A DNA stretch of 64,000 bases, taken from positions 1 to 64,000 of the forward strand of contig JAISLT010000104.1 of assembly GCA_031277165.1 (NCBI GenBank). Reading direction: 5' to 3'. The notes under the pieces are model-generated. The model worked only from the letters and a program-made list of their open reading frames with translations. It was not told the origin of the DNA and did not search any database. This DNA is from Spirochaetaceae bacterium. GTDB lineage: Bacteria; Spirochaetota; Spirochaetia; Treponematales; Breznakiellaceae. Shown in pieces: positions 8,081-16,430 of the stretch. Made by a program: the position numbers and the translations under genes. Numbering within the stretch: position 1 is the stretch's first letter; each line of letters starts with the position of its first letter.

Positions 8081-8086
8081 TAGATT
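8058..8086 (+). promoter_or_regulatory. Promoter of cysS, overlapping the murB start
   Basis: TTGAAA (8058-8063), a 17-base spacer and TAGATT (8081-8086) precede cysS; the ribosome site GGAG lies at about 8093. The boxes cover the start codons of murB on the other strand. Confidence 0.6.
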
Positions 8087-8106
8087 AATCACGGAGTTAC
8101 TATACC

Positions 8107-9519
8107 ATGCCCCTGCGCCTATACAATACACTTGGCCGCACCACGGAAGAATTTAAGGCCCTTGTACCGGGAAAAGCGGGATTCTACGGATGCGGCCCCA
8201 CGGTGTATAACTACGCCCATATTGGGAACCTTCGGGCCTACACCACCCACGATGTTCTTGTCCGTACCCTTAGAGAGCGGGGTTACGGGGTAACCCATGT
8301 GATGAATATTACCGACGTGGGGCATCTTTCCGGCGACGGTGATCTGGGGGAAGACAAGATGCTTAGGAGCGCCGTGGAACGGGGCAAAACCGTGCTGGAG
8401 ATCGCCGAATTCTACGCCCACGCTTTTTTTGCCGACATTGACCGGATGAACATCCTTCGGCCCGGCATTGTATGCAGGGCCACCGAACATATCGGCGACA
8501 TGATAACCCTGATAAAACGCATAGAGGCCAACGGCTATACCTATTCGGCCGGGGGGAACCTGTACTTTGACATAAGCCGGTTTGAACACTACGGGGACCT
8601 GGGCATGCTCCAGATACAGAACCTAAAGGCCGGGGCCAGGACGGATCTGGATCAAAACAAGCGTAACCCCGGGGATTTTGTCCTGTGGTTTACCAAGAGC
8701 AAATTCGAAAACCAGGCCCTAACCTGGGACAGCCCCTGGGGAAGGGGGTATCCTGGGTGGCACATCGAGTGTTCAGCCATGAGCATACGGTACCTGGGCG
8801 AAACCTTTGACATCCACGCCGGGGGGATCGATCATGTCCCGGTCCATCATACCAACGAAATTGCCCAAAGCGAGGCGGCCACAGGAAAGCATCCCTGGGT
8901 TAGGTACTGGATCCATAATGAATTTTTGATTTTGGACAGGGAAAAAATGTCAAAAAGCGCCGGGGGCTTTTTAACCCTGCAGAGCCTGGCCGATGCGGGG
9001 TACGATCCCCTGGATTACCGTTATTTTTTACTTGGGGGCCACTACCGCAGCCAGCTGCAGTTTTCCTGGGAAAGTCTGGAGGGGGCCCGGAATTCCCGCA
9101 AATCCCTTTTGGACCGGATCCGGGGTTTGGGGGCAAAACCGGTGCAGCCCGGCGCCGGTTCCCCTGCCCTTGCACGGCTTGCGGCCTTTCACGAAGCCCT
9201 GGACGACGACCTTTCCACCCCCCGGGGTTTGGCGGAACTATGGGGCCTGCTTCGGGACAACACCATAGCCCCCGGAGAGGCCCTGTGGGGGCTTCTGCAG
9301 ATGGACAGGATCCTGGGGCTTAAACTGGACGCCGCCATGGAGCCGGTTCCGGGGGAGGATCCGGCATTTGCCGCCGAAATAGAAGCGGCCATAACCCGGC
9401 GGGCCGCGGCTAAGGCCGCCAGGGATTTTGCCCTGGCCGATTCGATCCGGGGGGAGCTAAAAGAAAAGGGCATAGTCCTGGAAGATACCAAAACCGGTAC
9501 CCTATGGCGCCGCGGATAA
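8107..9519 (+). CDS. cysS: Cysteinyl-tRNA synthetase
   Basis: CysRS is a class I synthetase that charges tRNA-Cys with cysteine using ATP. The 470 residues are a normal length. It shows the zinc ligand Cys29 in GCGPTVYNYAHIGN, with the HIGH-type motif HIGN at 38-41; WHIECSAMS and HHTNEIAQSE supply further zinc ligands; KMSKS is at 280-284. The C-terminal helical anticodon region ends ARDFALADSIRGELKEKGI, the usual DALR-like tail. The start at 8107 has GGAG nearby and a promoter at 8058. A small hairpin follows the stop before the ECF sigma gene. Confidence 0.97.
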   Translation: MPLRLYNTLGRTTEEFKALVPGKAGFYGCGPTVYNYAHIGNLRAYTTHDVLVRTLRERGYGVTHVMNITDVGHLSGDGDLGEDKMLRSAVERGKTVLEIAEFYAHAFFADIDRMNILRPGIVCRATEHIGDMITLIKRIEANGYTYSAGGNLYFDISRFEHYGDLGMLQIQNLKAGARTDLDQNKRNPGDFVLWFTKSKFENQALTWDSPWGRGYPGWHIECSAMSIRYLGETFDIHAGGIDHVPVHHTNEIAQSEAATGKHPWVRYWIHNEFLILDREKMSKSAGGFLTLQSLADAGYDPLDYRYFLLGGHYRSQLQFSWESLEGARNSRKSLLDRIRGLGAKPVQPGAGSPALARLAAFHEALDDDLSTPRGLAELWGLLRDNTIAPGEALWGLLQMDRILGLKLDAAMEPVPGEDPAFAAEIEAAITRRAAAKAARDFALADSIRGELKEKGIVLEDTKTGTLWRRG

Positions 9520-9520
9520 C

Positions 9521-9540
9521 ACAACGGCTTTAACCGTTGT
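9521..9540 (+). terminator. Hairpin between cysS and ECF sigma gene
   Basis: ACAACGG (9521-9527) pairs perfectly with CCGTTGT (9534-9540) across a 6-base loop. There is no T-run, so it is at best a weak terminator or attenuator; the next gene begins 15 bases later. Confidence 0.4.
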
Positions 9541-9555
9541 AACGAACGAGGAAGA

Positions 9556-10116
9556 ATGTTGTTTTCAGGAACAGGAGGGGGTTCCCCGGCACAGAAAGAA
9601 GACACCTTTCGCCGTTTATATACTTCGGTTTTTCCGGTTCTGTTCCGGGTGGCGTATCGTATTGCCGGGAGCGAAGAAGCCGCGGAGGATCTTTGCCAGG
9701 AAGCTTTTTTTAGATACTACGAGAAAGAAATGTCCTTTCCCAACCCGGACGAGGCAAAGTACTGGCTTATCCGGGTGGTTAAGAATTCGACGCTGAACTA
9801 TGCAAAACGAAAGGAACGGGAGCGAAGGGCATACCAACGGGCGTTTAGGGAGATCCAAAGGCCCGACGAAACGGCGGAAACGGATTTGTTAAAGCAGGAA
9901 ACCAAGGTAGAAGTACAGGAGGCCCTTGACAGGCTTCCCGAAAAACTGCGGACAGTGCTAATATTAAAGGAATACGGAGAATTGAATTACAGAGAAATAG
10001 GCAGAATTTTGGGCATCAGTGAAGGAAATGTTAAAATACGGGTTTTTAGAGCACGGGAACGGCTGACCGCCCTGCTGGCGGGCGCCGGTGTTTCCGGTAC
10101 GGGAAAGGATGGGTAA
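9556..10116 (+). CDS. ECF-type RNA polymerase sigma factor
   Basis: This 186-residue sigma factor directs RNA polymerase to a small stress or envelope regulon. Region 2 lies at about 20-60 (VLFRVAYRIAGSEEAAEDL, then CQEAFFRYYEK) and region 4 near the end (LPEKLRTVLILKEYGELNYR, then EIGRILGISEGNVKIRVFRA), with no region 3 or extra C-terminal domain. The putative anti-sigma gene follows after one base. From memory a sigma-24-like gene sits after cysS in T. pallidum (TP0092), so this is a conserved locus. Its targets cannot be read from the window; envelope stress is a reasonable inference from the membrane anti-sigma factor. Confidence 0.93.
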   Translation: MLFSGTGGGSPAQKEDTFRRLYTSVFPVLFRVAYRIAGSEEAAEDLCQEAFFRYYEKEMSFPNPDEAKYWLIRVVKNSTLNYAKRKERERRAYQRAFREIQRPDETAETDLLKQETKVEVQEALDRLPEKLRTVLILKEYGELNYREIGRILGISEGNVKIRVFRARERLTALLAGAGVSGTGKDG

Positions 10117-10117
10117 T

Positions 10118-10651
10118 ATGTGTCCTAATCGTGAAATTCTTTCAATCTACTTCGACAAAGAATTAGACTCCCCCTGGAAAGAAAAAGTACAAAAGCATCT
10201 GGAGGGCTGTGCACCATGCCGGGCGCAGCTGGAAAAGTACCGGCGGATCCGGCAGGAACTTACCGGACCGGAAAACAAAGGGGCCATGGAACGGGTCTGG
10301 GACAAGCTTAGCTTTGCCGCAGGCGGCCGGGAGCGTAAAAGCCGGGGCGGCAGGTTCTGGTCCGGTTCGGTCTCTATTCCGATCCCCGCCGCGGCCGCCG
10401 CGGGGCTTGCCCTTATTCTGGCCCTGGGCGCCCTGGCCGCCCAGCGGACCGTCAAGGCGGACGAACCGCCCCTGGCGGGGCTGGAGGTCCAGGACATGGT
10501 ACCGGCCACGGACATGGCAAGCCTGTTACAGTATCTGGAAAGCGAAAATTCCCCGGAAATGGTCATTATCCGTCTGCCCGATACGACCTTTAAAAATGCC
10601 GGGGAAACCACCATGCTTAGGGCGGCGGATTACAGGGGCAGCTCCCGATGA
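10118..10651 (+). CDS. Zinc-finger anti-sigma factor, membrane-bound
   Basis: The N-terminus has the ZAS signature: His27-x3-Cys31-x2-Cys34 in KHLEGCAPC, with Cys2 as the likely fourth ligand. One hydrophobic helix (about 87-107, PIPAAAAAGLALILALGALAA) spans the membrane and puts the C-terminal third in the periplasm. I chose the ATG at 10118 because AAAGGATGGG lies just upstream and it gives a normal zinc-finger N-terminus; a GTG at 10088 would overlap the sigma gene by 29 bases. It begins one base after the sigma stop and overlaps the following gene by 4, so the three are one operon. It should bind and hold the ECF sigma factor. Confidence 0.88.
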   Translation: MCPNREILSIYFDKELDSPWKEKVQKHLEGCAPCRAQLEKYRRIRQELTGPENKGAMERVWDKLSFAAGGRERKSRGGRFWSGSVSIPIPAAAAAGLALILALGALAAQRTVKADEPPLAGLEVQDMVPATDMASLLQYLESENSPEMVIIRLPDTTFKNAGETTMLRAADYRGSSR

Positions 10652-11289
10652 ATGTACCCGGGAGGGTCGCGCCGGGGTCTGTGGGAATCCGGCTTGGGGT
10701 ACTGGCGTCCCTAACCTGGGTGCTTTTTAATGCCCCCAGAATCTGTGCCCAGGACCTGCTGCTGGATGAACTGCCCGCCCTTAAGGAAAAAGCCCTGGTC
10801 CTGCGGATCACCACCCGGATTGAAGAAAACAGCCAGGAGGTCTGGAACGCATACAACTCCAAGGTAACCATCCCGGGACGGCCCGTGAGCATTAAGCTTG
10901 TGGGGGAAAATCTTGTCATTTCCATCCAATTTACCCCCTACACCAGGGGCGAAGGCAAGAACGCCCTGGTTGCCCAAAGCCAAATTTGGCTTAACGTACC
11001 GGACAAGGGTATACACTATAAAACAGCCACCCATTCGCTGCCCATGGAATATGGGGAGCCGATTTACTTCTTCCCCCTGGGTTCCGATGCGGCGGCGGAT
11101 AACCCCCATATAGAGCTGCTGCTTACCCTTTACCGGTACGGCGAAGAGCCGGAGGCGCCGCCGGATCCCGCAGATCCCGCGGCGCCTGTCCCCGCCCTTC
11201 CCGAAGAAAGCCCGGGGCAAAACCGGGAAACCCCTCCCACCCCCAGGGCTTCCTCCCGTTCCGGGAAGGCCCTAAGCGTCCAGCGCTGA
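10648..11289 (+). CDS. Exported protein of the ECF sigma operon
   Basis: The 213-residue product has a signal sequence (IRLGVLASLTWVLFNAPRICAQ) and a mature domain with alternating strands (KALVLRITTRIEENSQEVWN, VSIKLVGENLVISIQFTPY). The last 45 residues are rich in Pro, Ala and Glu and look disordered. I know no family for it. Its ATG overlaps the anti-sigma stop (ATGA) and its TGA shares one base with the next ATG, so it is translationally coupled on both sides. A periplasmic ligand or sensor for the membrane anti-sigma factor is possible from context only. Confidence 0.65.
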   Translation: MNVPGRVAPGSVGIRLGVLASLTWVLFNAPRICAQDLLLDELPALKEKALVLRITTRIEENSQEVWNAYNSKVTIPGRPVSIKLVGENLVISIQFTPYTRGEGKNALVAQSQIWLNVPDKGIHYKTATHSLPMEYGEPIYFFPLGSDAAADNPHIELLLTLYRYGEEPEAPPDPADPAAPVPALPEESPGQNRETPPTPRASSRSGKALSVQR

Positions 11290-11972
11290 TGGTTACCGTT
11301 ATCTCCCTGGGAGGATCCATCGTCGCCCCCGGCCAAGTGGATGTCTCCTTTTTAAAGGACCTTCGCGCTTTAATCGGGGATTTTCTGGACCGGGACGAAA
11401 AGCGCCGCTTTATTCTGGTAGTGGGGGGCGGAGGACCCGCCCGGGCTTGGCAGAATGCGTACCGGGAAATAGTACCTTCGATAAAGGACGAAGATGCGGA
11501 CTGGATCGGGATCATGGCCACCCGGCTTAACGCCCAGCTGGTAAAGGCCGTCATGGGGGGTTGGTGTACCCAGGAGGTAATTATTAACCCCTCTGCGGTG
11601 GGCCCCTTTGTGGGGCGGATCCTGGTGGCCGCGGGGTGGAAACCGGGTTTTTCGTCGGATTACGATGCGGTGCTTCTGGCAGAGTGTTTTCAGGCGAATA
11701 TGGTGATAAATCTTTCCAATATCGAACAGGTCTATACCGGCGATCCACGGAAGGATCCCTCGGCCAAACCCATAGACAGGATCTCCTGGGATGATTTTAG
11801 AACCCTGGTGGGCGATGAATGGGTCCCCGGCAAAAATGTCCCCTTTGATCCGGTGGCAAGCCGCCACGCGGCAAAATTGGGCCTTCAGGTTATCTGCGCC
11901 GGGGGCCGGGATCTTCCGAACCTGCAGAAGATCCTCTCGGGGGAATCCTTCCTGGGAACGATTATTTCCTAA
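11289..11972 (+). CDS. UMP kinase, archaeal-type amino-acid-kinase fold
   Basis: This 227-residue protein has the amino-acid-kinase fold: N-terminal VISLGGSIV, the glycine loop [10 protein letters not shown], the nucleotide/UMP-binding [12 protein letters not shown] and [14 protein letters not shown] close to the end. The pattern fits the short archaeal/spirochaete type of uridylate kinase (UMP + ATP to UDP + ADP) rather than bacterial PyrH, which shares the fold but has different loops. Other amino-acid-kinase members (glutamate or carbamate kinase) are less likely. It starts one base inside the stop of the exported protein, so it belongs to the sigma-factor operon, which is an odd partner for a nucleotide enzyme. 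Confidence 0.82.
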   Translation: MVTVISLGGSIVAPGQVDVSFLKDLRALIGDFLDRDEKRRFILVVGGGGPARAWQNAYREIVPSIKDEDADWIGIMATRLNAQLVKAVMGGWCTQEVIINPSAVGPFVGRILVAAGWKPGFSSDYDAVLLAECFQANMVINLSNIEQVYTGDPRKDPSAKPIDRISWDDFRTLVGDEWVPGKNVPFDPVASRHAAKLGLQVICAGGRDLPNLQKILSGESFLGTIIS

Positions 11973-11987
11973 TCCTAAACGGTTCCC

Positions 11988-12016
11988 TTGTCCAGCATGA
12001 CCATTCCCGTTACAAT
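11988..12016 (+). promoter_or_regulatory. Promoter of the PPi-phosphofructokinase gene
   Basis: TTGTCC (11988-11993), a 17-base spacer and TACAAT (12011-12016). The predicted start, about 12022-12024, falls in the loop of the palindrome that contains the ribosome site. Confidence 0.65.
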
Positions 12017-12035
12017 CTCCTTAAGTCTAAGGAGA
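12016..12035 (+). promoter_or_regulatory. Palindrome enclosing the pfp Shine-Dalgarno
   Basis: TCTCCTTA (12016-12023), loop AGTC, TAAGGAGA (12028-12035): a perfect 8-bp stem whose right arm is the whole ribosome-binding site of the gene starting at 12041. In an RNA reading through from upstream, the site would be sequestered. In an RNA starting at the local promoter the left arm would be missing. Confidence 0.65.
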
Positions 12036-12040
12036 GAAAC

Positions 12041-13699
12041 ATGGAAATTTCAGCCCTTCAAAATGCCCGGTATGCCTATACCCCCAAGCTGCCCGGCTGT
12101 TTATCCTGTCCGGTGGAGGAAATAACCCTAAAAATGGGGGGCCCCACCGAAGCCATAGCGGATCAGAATGAACTACGAACTCTTTTTAAGCATAGCTACG
12201 GTAAACCCATAGCCCTGTGTACAAACGGAAAAGGGGATATGACAAAGCGCCCCCTTACCGCCGGGGTAATTCTTTCCGGCGGACAGGCTCCGGGGGGGCA
12301 TAATGTTATTGCGGGACTTTATGACGGTCTTAAAAGGGGAAACCCCGGTTCAACTCTGTACGGTTTTTTAGGAGGGCCCAGCGGGCTCTTGGAAGATCAG
12401 GCCGTGGAAATTACCGGTGAACTTGTGGGCCAATACCGGAACACCGGCGGATTTGATATTATCGGATCGGGCCGGACAAAAATCGCCACCCCGGAACAAT
12501 TTGCCGCGGCCCTGGAAACCGCCACAAAACGGGGCCTGGATGCGGTGGTTATCATCGGCGGCGACGATTCAAACACCAACGCCGCCCTGCTGGCGGAATA
12601 TTTTACCGGTCAAGGGTCCCCGATCCAGGTAATCGGATGCCCCAAAACCATTGACGGAGACCTTAAAAACGAATACATCGAAGCGTCCTTTGGCTTTGAC
12701 ACCGCGGTAAAAACCTACAGCGAACTTATCGGCAACATAGAACGGGACGCCACCAGCGCAAAAAAATACTGGCATTTTATTAAGCTCATGGGCCGTTCGG
12801 CCAGCCATATCGCCCTGGAATGTGCCCTGCAAACCCAGCCCAATGTATGCCTAATCTCGGAAGAGGTGGAAGCAAAGGGCCTGTCCTTAAGCCAGATCGT
12901 GGAGGAGATCTGCGCCTCCATTGTTAAACGGGCCGAAGATAAAAACAATTTTGGGGTGGTGCTGGTTCCCGAGGGGCTTATCGAATTTGTGCCGGAAATG
13001 AAGAAGCTTATTAAAGAGCTGAACGATCTAATGGCCGGCTATGCCGATGAATTGGGGGCGATCACTAATTTTATTGATCAGGTATACTGGCTTGACCAGC
13101 ATCTTTCATATGAATCCCTGGACCTTTTTAAAACCCTGCCCCCCGCAATCGGACGGCAGCTTCTGGCGGACCGGGATCCCCATGGCAACGTCCAGGTTTC
13201 CCGGATCGAAACAGAACGGTTACTTATCGAAATGGTAGAAACTAAACTGGCGGAATTAAAAAAAATAAACGCCTATACCGGTAAATTCAGCGCCCTGGCC
13301 CATTTTTTTGGCTACGAAGGGCGCTGTGCGTTCCCCAGTAATTTTGACGCGGACTATTGTTATTCCCTGGGTTTTACCGCCTTTGTTCTTATCGCCTCGG
13401 GCCTTACGGGGTATATCTCCAGCGTCAAAAACCTGGTAGCCCCGGCGGAACAATGGCTTCCCGGGGGTATCCCCCTAACCATGATGATGAACATGGAAAA
13501 ACGCCACGGTTCTTCCAAACCGGTAATTAAAAAAGCCCTGGTAGAACTGGCGGGGGCGCCCTTTAAGGAATTTGCCGCCAGGCGCGGAAACTGGGCTAAG
13601 CAAACCTGCTACCAGTTCCCCGGCGCAATCCAATACTACGGTCCTCCGGAAGTCTGCGACCAGCCCACCAAGACCCTTAAACTGGAACACGGCGGCTAA
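12041..13699 (+). CDS. pfp: Pyrophosphate--fructose 6-phosphate 1-phosphotransferase
   Basis: This enzyme phosphorylates fructose 6-phosphate with PPi instead of ATP, reversibly, as the key step of spirochaete glycolysis. The 552 residues match the long (about 550) plant-beta/spirochaete type. Motifs are [19 protein letters not shown] (PPi loop), [18 protein letters not shown], the catalytic [19 protein letters not shown], and [23 protein letters not shown] in place of the ATP-type GGDGS agrees with PPi use. It is monocistronic or at the head of the DUF2339 operon, whose first ATG is 1 base past its stop. Expression may be governed by the overlapping promoter and ribosome-site palindrome. Confidence 0.95.
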   Translation: MEISALQNARYAYTPKLPGCLSCPVEEITLKMGGPTEAIADQNELRTLFKHSYGKPIALCTNGKGDMTKRPLTAGVILSGGQAPGGHNVIAGLYDGLKRGNPGSTLYGFLGGPSGLLEDQAVEITGELVGQYRNTGGFDIIGSGRTKIATPEQFAAALETATKRGLDAVVIIGGDDSNTNAALLAEYFTGQGSPIQVIGCPKTIDGDLKNEYIEASFGFDTAVKTYSELIGNIERDATSAKKYWHFIKLMGRSASHIALECALQTQPNVCLISEEVEAKGLSLSQIVEEICASIVKRAEDKNNFGVVLVPEGLIEFVPEMKKLIKELNDLMAGYADELGAITNFIDQVYWLDQHLSYESLDLFKTLPPAIGRQLLADRDPHGNVQVSRIETERLLIEMVETKLAELKKINAYTGKFSALAHFFGYEGRCAFPSNFDADYCYSLGFTAFVLIASGLTGYISSVKNLVAPAEQWLPGGIPLTMMMNMEKRHGSSKPVIKKALVELAGAPFKEFAARRGNWAKQTCYQFPGAIQYYGPPEVCDQPTKTLKLEHGG

Positions 13700-13700
13700 C

Positions 13701-16430
13701 ATGGAGATGGCATTTATCCTGGGGATCATCGCCATTTTTCTCTTTTCGTTTTTTGGCGTGATCTGGCTCCTAAAACGGACCGGGAATATTAATACGGAGT
13801 TAAAGAAACTGCGCCAGGATATAAGTGCCCTGCGGAATTCCATGACGGCCCCTTGCCCGGCGAAGGCTGCCGGGACGGTGGAAATAAAGCCGGCGGCGGA
13901 AGCGGTGCCCTCCCCTCCCCCGGCCCTGGAAACAAAGCCGGCGGCGGTTTCCAGATCCGGCGCCGGAATCGCCGCATTTATTCACAGCGGCAACATGTGG
14001 GCCGCCGGGGGCGTTCTTCTGCTTATCGCCGCCTTTGCCATGCTTATGACATATATGGCAAGGCAGGGATTTTTTACCTTGGAAATGCGCATCGCCGCCG
14101 CCGCCCTGGCGGGGATCCTCATGCTTGTTTCCGGCTGGGTCCTGCGAAAACGGCGGCCCCTGTATTTTTTAATACTCCAGGGCGGCGGTACCGGCATCCT
14201 GTACCTAACGGTGTTTGCCGCCTATAAACTTGCGGGGTTCCCTGTCCAGGCCGCCTTCGTTCTAATGAGCCTGCTGATCCCCGCGGCGGTGATCATTGCC
14301 CTGTTTCAAAATTCCCAGGTGCTGGCCTTCTTTGGATTTTTGGGAGGCTTTGCCGCTCCGATCCTGCTTTCTACCGGGGAGGGCTCCGTAGCGTTTCTCT
14401 TTGGGTATTACACGATCCTGTCCCTGGGTATTTTGGCAATAAGCTTTTTTCGTCCCTGGAAATTCACCGCCCTGCTGGGTTTTACAGCGGCCTTTGGGAT
14501 AAGCCTCCGGTGGATCTTTACCGCCTATGCCGCGGATACCTTTGTCCTAACCGGGATCTTTCTCTCTGTCTTTATTGTCCTTTACACCCTGCAGGGGATG
14601 ATTCTGCTGATAAAGAACCCCGGAACTTCCGGCGGGGCAAGGGGCCTTTACCTTGAATCCCTGCTTATCCTGGGAACGCCCTTCTTAGGGGCCCTGGGCC
14701 AATGGAAGGTCTTTTCGGTTATACGGCACGGCTATTCCCTGGCTTCTTTTATCTTTGCGGTCTTTTACCTTATGACGGCCTTTGTTCTGCTGGGGATCCG
14801 CAGGAAATACCCCCAGGGCAGGGCGATCCCTGCGTTTCTTATCGAAGCATACGGCGCCCTGGCCCTGTTCCTGGCAAACCTTATGATCCCCCTGGAACTG
14901 TCCGGTTCCCTTACCATGGCAATCTGGGCGGCGGAGGGGGTTCTGGTCTACTACCTGGGCATACGAAGCAAAAACATTCGGATCCTTCTGGGGGGGCTTA
15001 TTATCCACGCCGCCGCCGCCGTTGATTTTATGGTGGAAACCCCCGGCGCCATATACGGCCCCCTGCGGAGCGCCGCCTTTACCGGGGCCCTCCTTATCGC
15101 AGTTTCGGCCTTTGTAATATTGGCGCTGACAATAAAATCCAAAGAAACCCCGGAACAGAAACCGTTGGTCTTTCTTTCTAAAAACTGGTACCGGACTATC
15201 CTTGTGCTTTGGATCCTCCTGTGGTGGTTCATCGGCTGGGGCATGGAACTGGGACGGATCCTTATCAACGGAGATTCCTTTATGCCGTGGTTTTTTATTA
15301 CCGCATCGGCCAGCGCCCTGCTGTTCTTTGTACTTTCAAAACCGCTGGGGCTTGCCGTTTTAAATTTGGCCGCGGCGCCGTCCCTGGTGATTGCCTGTGC
15401 CGGGATGCTGCGCCCCCTGGGGGCCCGGGCCGCCGGGCTTTTCTTTAACGATCCCACGGCGATCTTTACCTATAACTACTTTGCAGGTCCCTGGCTTTGG
15501 GGATGGCTTAGTTTTGCCGCGGTCCATGGGGGGATCCTGATCCTGTCAAGAAAACGGGCCGGTACAGAAACAGATCCCGCCGGAAATTCCGGAATCCCCG
15601 GACAGATTCCCCGCCCCGATCCACGGAGCGGAATTGTACGCCTTTCCGCCGCAATAAGGGCCCCCTGGACATTCGCCGGGGTTCTTATTATCCTGCCGGT
15701 TCTTACCGCTTCCCTGCGGTATGGAACAAGCTCCCTTCAACTTGCCCCATCGTGGACAGCCCTGGCAGGCATAGGCCCCCTGCTCACGGGCCTGCTTGTG
15801 ATAAGCTTCTTCTCCGGGCGGATTGCCGGTATGGAAAAAAACTTCCGCCTTTTTACCGGCGTCCTCCTCCCATGGATCCTCGGCGGTACCGCGGCACTTT
15901 GGTTTACCATAACCCTTTTTATGTACGGCAATCCCGCCCCCCTTCCCCTGTACATTCCCGTGCTGAACCCCCTGGAACTGCAGGAAGCCCTCTGCGCCGC
16001 CGGGGTGATCCTGTCCCAGACCGCACTTCGCAGGGCAGGCCTCCCTTCCTTGAGCCGTCCCGGGGTGCTTGTTCTGGCGGATGTCATGGGTTTTTTCTGG
16101 CTCGCCGCAATGCTTGCCCGCAGCGTCCATTTTTTTGGTAACATCCACTACAGTGTATTGTTATCCGATGCCTTTAACCTGGGGCTGTTTATTTTGGCGG
16201 CCCTTTGGGGGATAGGCCATATTATCCTGGGCCACCGCCTGGCCCTGCGATCCCTATGGATAGCCGGGACAATCCTAACGGTAATGGATGTGGGCAAACT
16301 GCTGCTGTTTGACATGGCCACCACCGGAACCGCCGTTAGAATAGCCTCGTTCTTTATCGCGGGGATCGTGCTCCTCTTTATCGGCTGGGCCGCGCCGGTT
16401 CCTCCGGCTTTAAAAAAGGGACAGCCATGA
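13701..16430 (+). CDS. DUF2339 family multi-spanning membrane protein
   Basis: About 909 residues with a single N-terminal helix (MEMAFILGIIAIFLFSFFGV), a short Ala/Pro-rich cytoplasmic or periplasmic stretch (60-90), then more than twenty predicted hydrophobic helices to the end. Length and layout fit DUF2339, a polytopic inner-membrane family of unknown function. The frame is open upstream to 13572, but that part lies inside pfp and gives a non-hydrophobic lead, so I use the ATG at 13701. It overlaps the following DUF3999 gene by 4 bases. The two families occur side by side in other bacteria, suggesting one complex. GGDGS-like or transport motifs were not seen. Confidence 0.82.
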   Translation: MEMAFILGIIAIFLFSFFGVIWLLKRTGNINTELKKLRQDISALRNSMTAPCPAKAAGTVEIKPAAEAVPSPPPALETKPAAVSRSGAGIAAFIHSGNMWAAGGVLLLIAAFAMLMTYMARQGFFTLEMRIAAAALAGILMLVSGWVLRKRRPLYFLILQGGGTGILYLTVFAAYKLAGFPVQAAFVLMSLLIPAAVIIALFQNSQVLAFFGFLGGFAAPILLSTGEGSVAFLFGYYTILSLGILAISFFRPWKFTALLGFTAAFGISLRWIFTAYAADTFVLTGIFLSVFIVLYTLQGMILLIKNPGTSGGARGLYLESLLILGTPFLGALGQWKVFSVIRHGYSLASFIFAVFYLMTAFVLLGIRRKYPQGRAIPAFLIEAYGALALFLANLMIPLELSGSLTMAIWAAEGVLVYYLGIRSKNIRILLGGLIIHAAAAVDFMVETPGAIYGPLRSAAFTGALLIAVSAFVILALTIKSKETPEQKPLVFLSKNWYRTILVLWILLWWFIGWGMELGRILINGDSFMPWFFITASASALLFFVLSKPLGLAVLNLAAAPSLVIACAGMLRPLGARAAGLFFNDPTAIFTYNYFAGPWLWGWLSFAAVHGGILILSRKRAGTETDPAGNSGIPGQIPRPDPRSGIVRLSAAIRAPWTFAGVLIILPVLTASLRYGTSSLQLAPSWTALAGIGPLLTGLLVISFFSGRIAGMEKNFRLFTGVLLPWILGGTAALWFTITLFMYGNPAPLPLYIPVLNPLELQEALCAAGVILSQTALRRAGLPSLSRPGVLVLADVMGFFWLAAMLARSVHFFGNIHYSVLLSDAFNLGLFILAALWGIGHIILGHRLALRSLWIAGTILTVMDVGKLLLFDMATTGTAVRIASFFIAGIVLLFIGWAAPVPPALKKGQP

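Noticed and set aside
7193-8083. 296-codon frame opposite murB
   Set aside because: Low-complexity Pro/Arg/Gly translation; MurB motifs on the other strand are decisive.
13572-13700. N-terminal extension of the DUF2339 protein
   Set aside because: It lies wholly inside pfp, is hydrophilic, and an ATG at 13701 begins directly before the first membrane helix.
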